64,000 nt of DNA from Bacteroidetes bacterium CG2_30_33_31 (lineage in GTDB: Bacteria; Bacteroidota; Bacteroidia; Bacteroidales; UBA1556), in the NCBI GenBank assembly GCA_001872625.1, contig MNXP01000043.1:1-64000 (forward strand), read 5' to 3'. The translations under genes were made by a program, and so were the position numbers. Of the stretch, positions 61,056 to 64,000 are shown in pieces. The number at the start of each line of letters is the position of its first letter. Position 1 is the stretch's first letter. The notes beneath the pieces were generated by a model. That model saw only the letters and a program-made list of their open reading frames with translations, ran no database searches and was not told the DNA's origin.

Positions 61056-62405
61056 ATGTCAAATACTATTCGAATTAAAAGGGGGCTTGACATCCATTTA
61101 CAAGGTATTGCAGAAAAGGTTGTAAAGGTCGTTGAGCTTAGGCAATATGCTATAAAGCCAGAAGATTTTAACGGTGTTTTCCCAAAAATGCTTGTCAGCG
61201 TTGGCGATAAAGTGAAAGCAGGAAGCTCAATATTTTTTGATAAATACCGCGAGAATATCAAGTTTTCAGCTCCAGTTTCTGGCACTGTAACTGAGATTGT
61301 TAGAGGCGAAAAGAGGAAGTTACTTGAAGTTCGTATCGAATCTGACGAACATGACGAATACTTAGACTTTGGAGCAGCTGAGCCCTTGAATTTATCAAAA
61401 GAAGAAATTACTCATAAACTCTTAGAAAGTGGAGCCTGGTCGCTAATTAAACAAAGACCTTATAATATAATTGCTAATCCAGAGGATAATCCTAAGGCAA
61501 TATTTATCTCTGCTTTTGACTCCAGCCCGCTTGCAGGTGATATGGACTTTATGCTTGAAGGTAAAAGTCAGGAGTTTCAAAAAGGATTAGATGCTTTATC
61601 GAAATTGACTACAGGTAAAATTAACCTTAATATAAATGAGAAAAAAACCAATTCTCAAATTTTTACTTTAGCTAAAAATGTAGAAATTAATAGTTTTTCA
61701 GGGCCTCATCCTGCTGGTAATGTAGGTATTCAAATACATCATATTTGCCCTATTAATAAAGGTGAAATTGTTTGGACTATTGATCCACAGGCAGTTGTTA
61801 TTATTGGCAGGTTATTTTTGGAAGGCAGATTTAACACAGAAAAAATTATTGCTCTTGTTGGCTCTGAAGTAATTAAACCGCAATATTATAAAGTTAAAAT
61901 TGGCGCATCAATCAAAAATATTATAAAAGATAATGTAAGAGAGGGAGATGTGAGATTTATCAGTGGAAATGTTCTTACAGGCAGAAAAATCGATAAAGCA
62001 AGCTATCTTTCATATTATGATAATATGATTTCAATAATTCCTGAAGGTCATTATCAATCATTTTTTGGCTGGCTTGTTCCAAATCCTAAAAAACATAGTT
62101 TCTACAGAACAGCATTTTCTTGGCTCACACCAAATAAATCATATCGCTTGGATACTAATATAAATGGTGGTGAAAGGTCATTTGTGGTAACAGGATATTT
62201 AGAAAAAGTTCTTCCAATGGATATCTATCCAGTACATTTGCTTAAAGCAATTATGATAGAAGATATTGATAAAATGGAAAATCTGGGAATTTACGAAGTA
62301 GATGAAGAGGATTTTGCATTATGCGAATATATTAGTACCTCTAAAATCAATATGCAAGCCATTATTCGTGATGGATTGGATTTGATTCGTAAAGAAATGA
62401 GCTAA
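61056..62405 (+). CDS. nqrA: Na+-translocating NADH:quinone reductase subunit A
   Basis: The 449-residue soluble subunit of the six-subunit sodium pump binds quinone and is attached to the membrane on the cytoplasmic side. It contains IRIKRGLDIHLQGIAEK, the biotinyl/lipoyl-like FSAPVSGTVTEIVRGEKRKLL, FSGPHPAGNVGIQIHHI and the C-terminal LPMDIYPVHLLKAI. Length is normal. It heads nqrA-nqrB-nqrC. Confidence 0.97.
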   Translation: MSNTIRIKRGLDIHLQGIAEKVVKVVELRQYAIKPEDFNGVFPKMLVSVGDKVKAGSSIFFDKYRENIKFSAPVSGTVTEIVRGEKRKLLEVRIESDEHDEYLDFGAAEPLNLSKEEITHKLLESGAWSLIKQRPYNIIANPEDNPKAIFISAFDSSPLAGDMDFMLEGKSQEFQKGLDALSKLTTGKINLNINEKKTNSQIFTLAKNVEINSFSGPHPAGNVGIQIHHICPINKGEIVWTIDPQAVVIIGRLFLEGRFNTEKIIALVGSEVIKPQYYKVKIGASIKNIIKDNVREGDVRFISGNVLTGRKIDKASYLSYYDNMISIIPEGHYQSFFGWLVPNPKKHSFYRTAFSWLTPNKSYRLDTNINGGERSFVVTGYLEKVLPMDIYPVHLLKAIMIEDIDKMENLGIYEVDEEDFALCEYISTSKINMQAIIRDGLDLIRKEMS

Positions 62406-62437
62406 GTAATGAATTGATTAAAATATTGAATTAATAG

Positions 62438-63589
62438 ATGAAACCAATTAGAAATATATTAGACGCTATAAAGCCTCACGTTCAGAAGGATGGAAAATTT
62501 CACGCTTTTCATTCCTTTTATGATGCTATTGAGACTTTATTTTTTGTTCAAGACAGAGTTACAAGCAAAGGCAGCCATATCCGCGATGGAGTTGATATGA
62601 AAAGAACAATGTTTGTTGTTGTCATAGCCTTGATGCCAGCATTATTTTTTGGAATGTGGAATGCTGGAAATATGCATTTCAAGTCCATGGGAATGGAAAA
62701 GGAATTAATGGAAAATTTTTGGTATGGATTTCTCAAAATTTTACCAATTATAATAGTTTCTTATGCCGTTGGTCTTGGTATTGAAATCGCATTTGCCCAG
62801 AAAAGAGGTCATGAAGTAAATGAAGGCTTTTTCGTAAGCGGAATGTTGATTCCACTGATTGTACCTGTTACCACGCCATTATGGATGGTAGCTATAGCTG
62901 TAGCATTTGCCGTAATTTTTGGCAAAGAAGTTTTCGGCGGCACTGGCATGAATATTATGAATCCAGCATTACTTACCAGAGCTTTTCTTTTCTTTGCTTA
63001 TCCAACATTCATGTCTGGTGATAAAGTTTGGATAGCCGAAAAGGCAGATGCTTTTTCTGGGGCAACACCTCTTGCAGAGTTAACCGCTGGACATCCAACT
63101 GGCATATCAGTAGCTGAAATGTTCATTGGAAATTATTCTGGTTCCTTTGGTGAAACTTCCACAATTGCAATTCTCATTGGAGCATTTATATTGCTTTATA
63201 CGGGCGTTGCAAGTTGGAAAGTTATGGTTTCTTTCTTTGTAGGTGGACTTTCAATGGGGTTATTGCTCAATGGCTTATCAGCATCATTTCCTGCAAATGC
63301 TTATTTAGCTTTACCAGCTTGGCAGCATCTTTTGATTGGTGGATTTGCTTTCGGCGGTGTGTTCATGATTACCGACCCAGTAACTGCAAGCCAAACTGGA
63401 ACAGGAAAATGGATTTATGGATTCCTTGGCGGTTTTATCGCTATTATGGTTCGTGTTCTAAATCCTGCTTATCCTGAAGGTGTTATGTTGGCTATACTTT
63501 TAGTAAATATTTTTGCTCCATTAATAGATTATTATGTAGTAGAAAGTAATATAAAAAGAAGGCTAAAAAGGGTTAAAGCATTAAGTTAA
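62438..63589 (+). CDS. nqrB: Na+-translocating NADH:quinone reductase subunit B
   Basis: The 383-residue integral subunit has about ten helices. The SGATPLAEL segment holds Thr 210, the site of covalent FMN attachment in known NqrB proteins, and ITDPVTASQTGTGKWIYG is typical of the family. It lies 32 bases after nqrA. FMN is attached by ApbE, which is not visible in this window. Confidence 0.97.
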   Translation: MKPIRNILDAIKPHVQKDGKFHAFHSFYDAIETLFFVQDRVTSKGSHIRDGVDMKRTMFVVVIALMPALFFGMWNAGNMHFKSMGMEKELMENFWYGFLKILPIIIVSYAVGLGIEIAFAQKRGHEVNEGFFVSGMLIPLIVPVTTPLWMVAIAVAFAVIFGKEVFGGTGMNIMNPALLTRAFLFFAYPTFMSGDKVWIAEKADAFSGATPLAELTAGHPTGISVAEMFIGNYSGSFGETSTIAILIGAFILLYTGVASWKVMVSFFVGGLSMGLLLNGLSASFPANAYLALPAWQHLLIGGFAFGGVFMITDPVTASQTGTGKWIYGFLGGFIAIMVRVLNPAYPEGVMLAILLVNIFAPLIDYYVVESNIKRRLKRVKALS

Positions 63590-63629
63590 ACAATTGTAAA
63601 ACAATAATATAAAAATTAAAACTTTAGAA

Positions 63630-64000
63630 ATGGATAGGAATAACAATATTTATATTTTCATTTACTCTTCAGTTCTTGTCATTTTGGTGGCGATAATACT
63701 AACAATAGCTAATATATCGCTAAAGCCAGCACAAGAGAAAAATATTAGAATTGAAAAAATGTCGAATGTTCTTGCCGCCATTGGAATTAAATCTGATGCC
63801 ACTGATGCAGAAAAGCTTTTTGCCAAATATATTACTGAAGAAATTGTAATAAATTCCAAAGGAGAAGTGCTTGGAAAATTTGTAGCCGGAAAACAAGTTG
63901 AAGGAAGTGGACGAGCTTTCGATATAAATATTAAGGTAGAATTGAAAAATCAAGCTGATAGCAAGAGCGGAAAATTTCCACTTTTTATTGGCGAAAAAGA
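63630..64000 (+). CDS. nqrC: Na+-translocating NADH:quinone reductase subunit C (partial, cut by window end)
   Basis: The 123 visible codons begin MDRNNNIYIFIYSSVLVILV, a membrane anchor, followed by ISLKPAQEKNIRIEKMSNVLAAIGIKSD, as in NqrC. The ORF runs off the right end, so the covalent-FMN SGATxT-type site of NqrC lies outside the window. It is 40 bases after nqrB. Confidence 0.93.
   Translation, partial: MDRNNNIYIFIYSSVLVILVAIILTIANISLKPAQEKNIRIEKMSNVLAAIGIKSDATDAEKLFAKYITEEIVINSKGEVLGKFVAGKQVEGSGRAFDINIKVELKNQADSKSGKFPLFIGEK

Overview
The window is a stretch of an AT-rich chromosome from a member of the phylum Bacteroidota, probably uncultured. Four things support this. Many genes have the Bacteroidota -7 promoter box TAnnTTTG upstream. 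Almost no start codon has a Shine-Dalgarno sequence. Two proteins end in type IX secretion (T9SS) C-terminal sorting domains. Several lineage-typical genes are present: the exonuclease-fused DnaE, a GLPGLI-type protein next to FtsK-LolA, the GSIII glutamine synthetase and the NQR complex. It is mostly housekeeping chromosome. I see no prophage, CRISPR array, insertion sequence or obvious defence island.

Layout. 0-1 kb: a possible gene end at the left edge and a small orphan lipoprotein flanked by GC-rich, hairpin-forming sequence. 1-9.3 kb: dnaE, a diheme peroxidase plus PagL-like lipid A deacylase pair, and an RlmI-like methyltransferase after a transglutaminase-like membrane protein. 10.3-14.2 kb: GLPGLI-type protein, FtsK and LolA. 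14.3-17.2 kb: sucC, a pseudouridine synthase and panB. 17.4-21.8 kb: two large tandem T9SS cargo proteins, each with a CxxC Omp28/thioredoxin-like module. 21.9-25.5 kb: an asnS-rpoN-PAP2-like operon, with a terminator and possible antiterminator in the asnS leader. 25.9-36.6 kb: SlyD, GSI, a glycosyltransferase, tRNA-Phe, a thioredoxin-like protein, RsmG, a glucosaminidase-LysM protein, a nucleoside phosphorylase operon and Usp-CinA. 36.8-41.7 kb: L28, DgkA, an ABC permease and GSIII. 41.7-45.7 kb: the coaX-OMP-TPR-lptC cluster. 45.8-54.8 kb: an M49-like peptidase, a saccharopine dehydrogenase family enzyme, flavodoxin, TrmH-like, the rpsF-rpsR-rplI operon and the B12-dependent ribonucleotide reductase. 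55-64 kb: a flavin-binding-fold protein, a TauE exporter, two tandem outer-membrane paralogues, a compact nucleotide operon (LOG, kinase, dCMP deaminase), ManA, and nqrA-nqrB-nqrC cut by the right edge.

How the genes relate. Nucleotide supply and DNA replication recur (DnaE, NrdJ, dCMP deaminase and kinase, nucleoside phosphorylase, CinA). So do nitrogen assimilation (two unrelated glutamine synthetases, sigma-54) and envelope building (LolA, LptC, PagL, PAP2-like, DgkA, T9SS cargo, outer-membrane barrels).

The least ordinary signals are regulatory. A perfect 8-nt Shine-Dalgarno (TAAGGAGG) overlaps the rpsR stop codon before rplI, in a genome that otherwise lacks them. An eight-C run sits at the predicted transcription start of the GSIII gene. 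Competing hairpins lie ahead of asnS. Five genes have no possible ATG start and appear to begin with TTG or another non-ATG codon. A degenerate intergenic repeat occurs before dnaE and before the outer-membrane pair.
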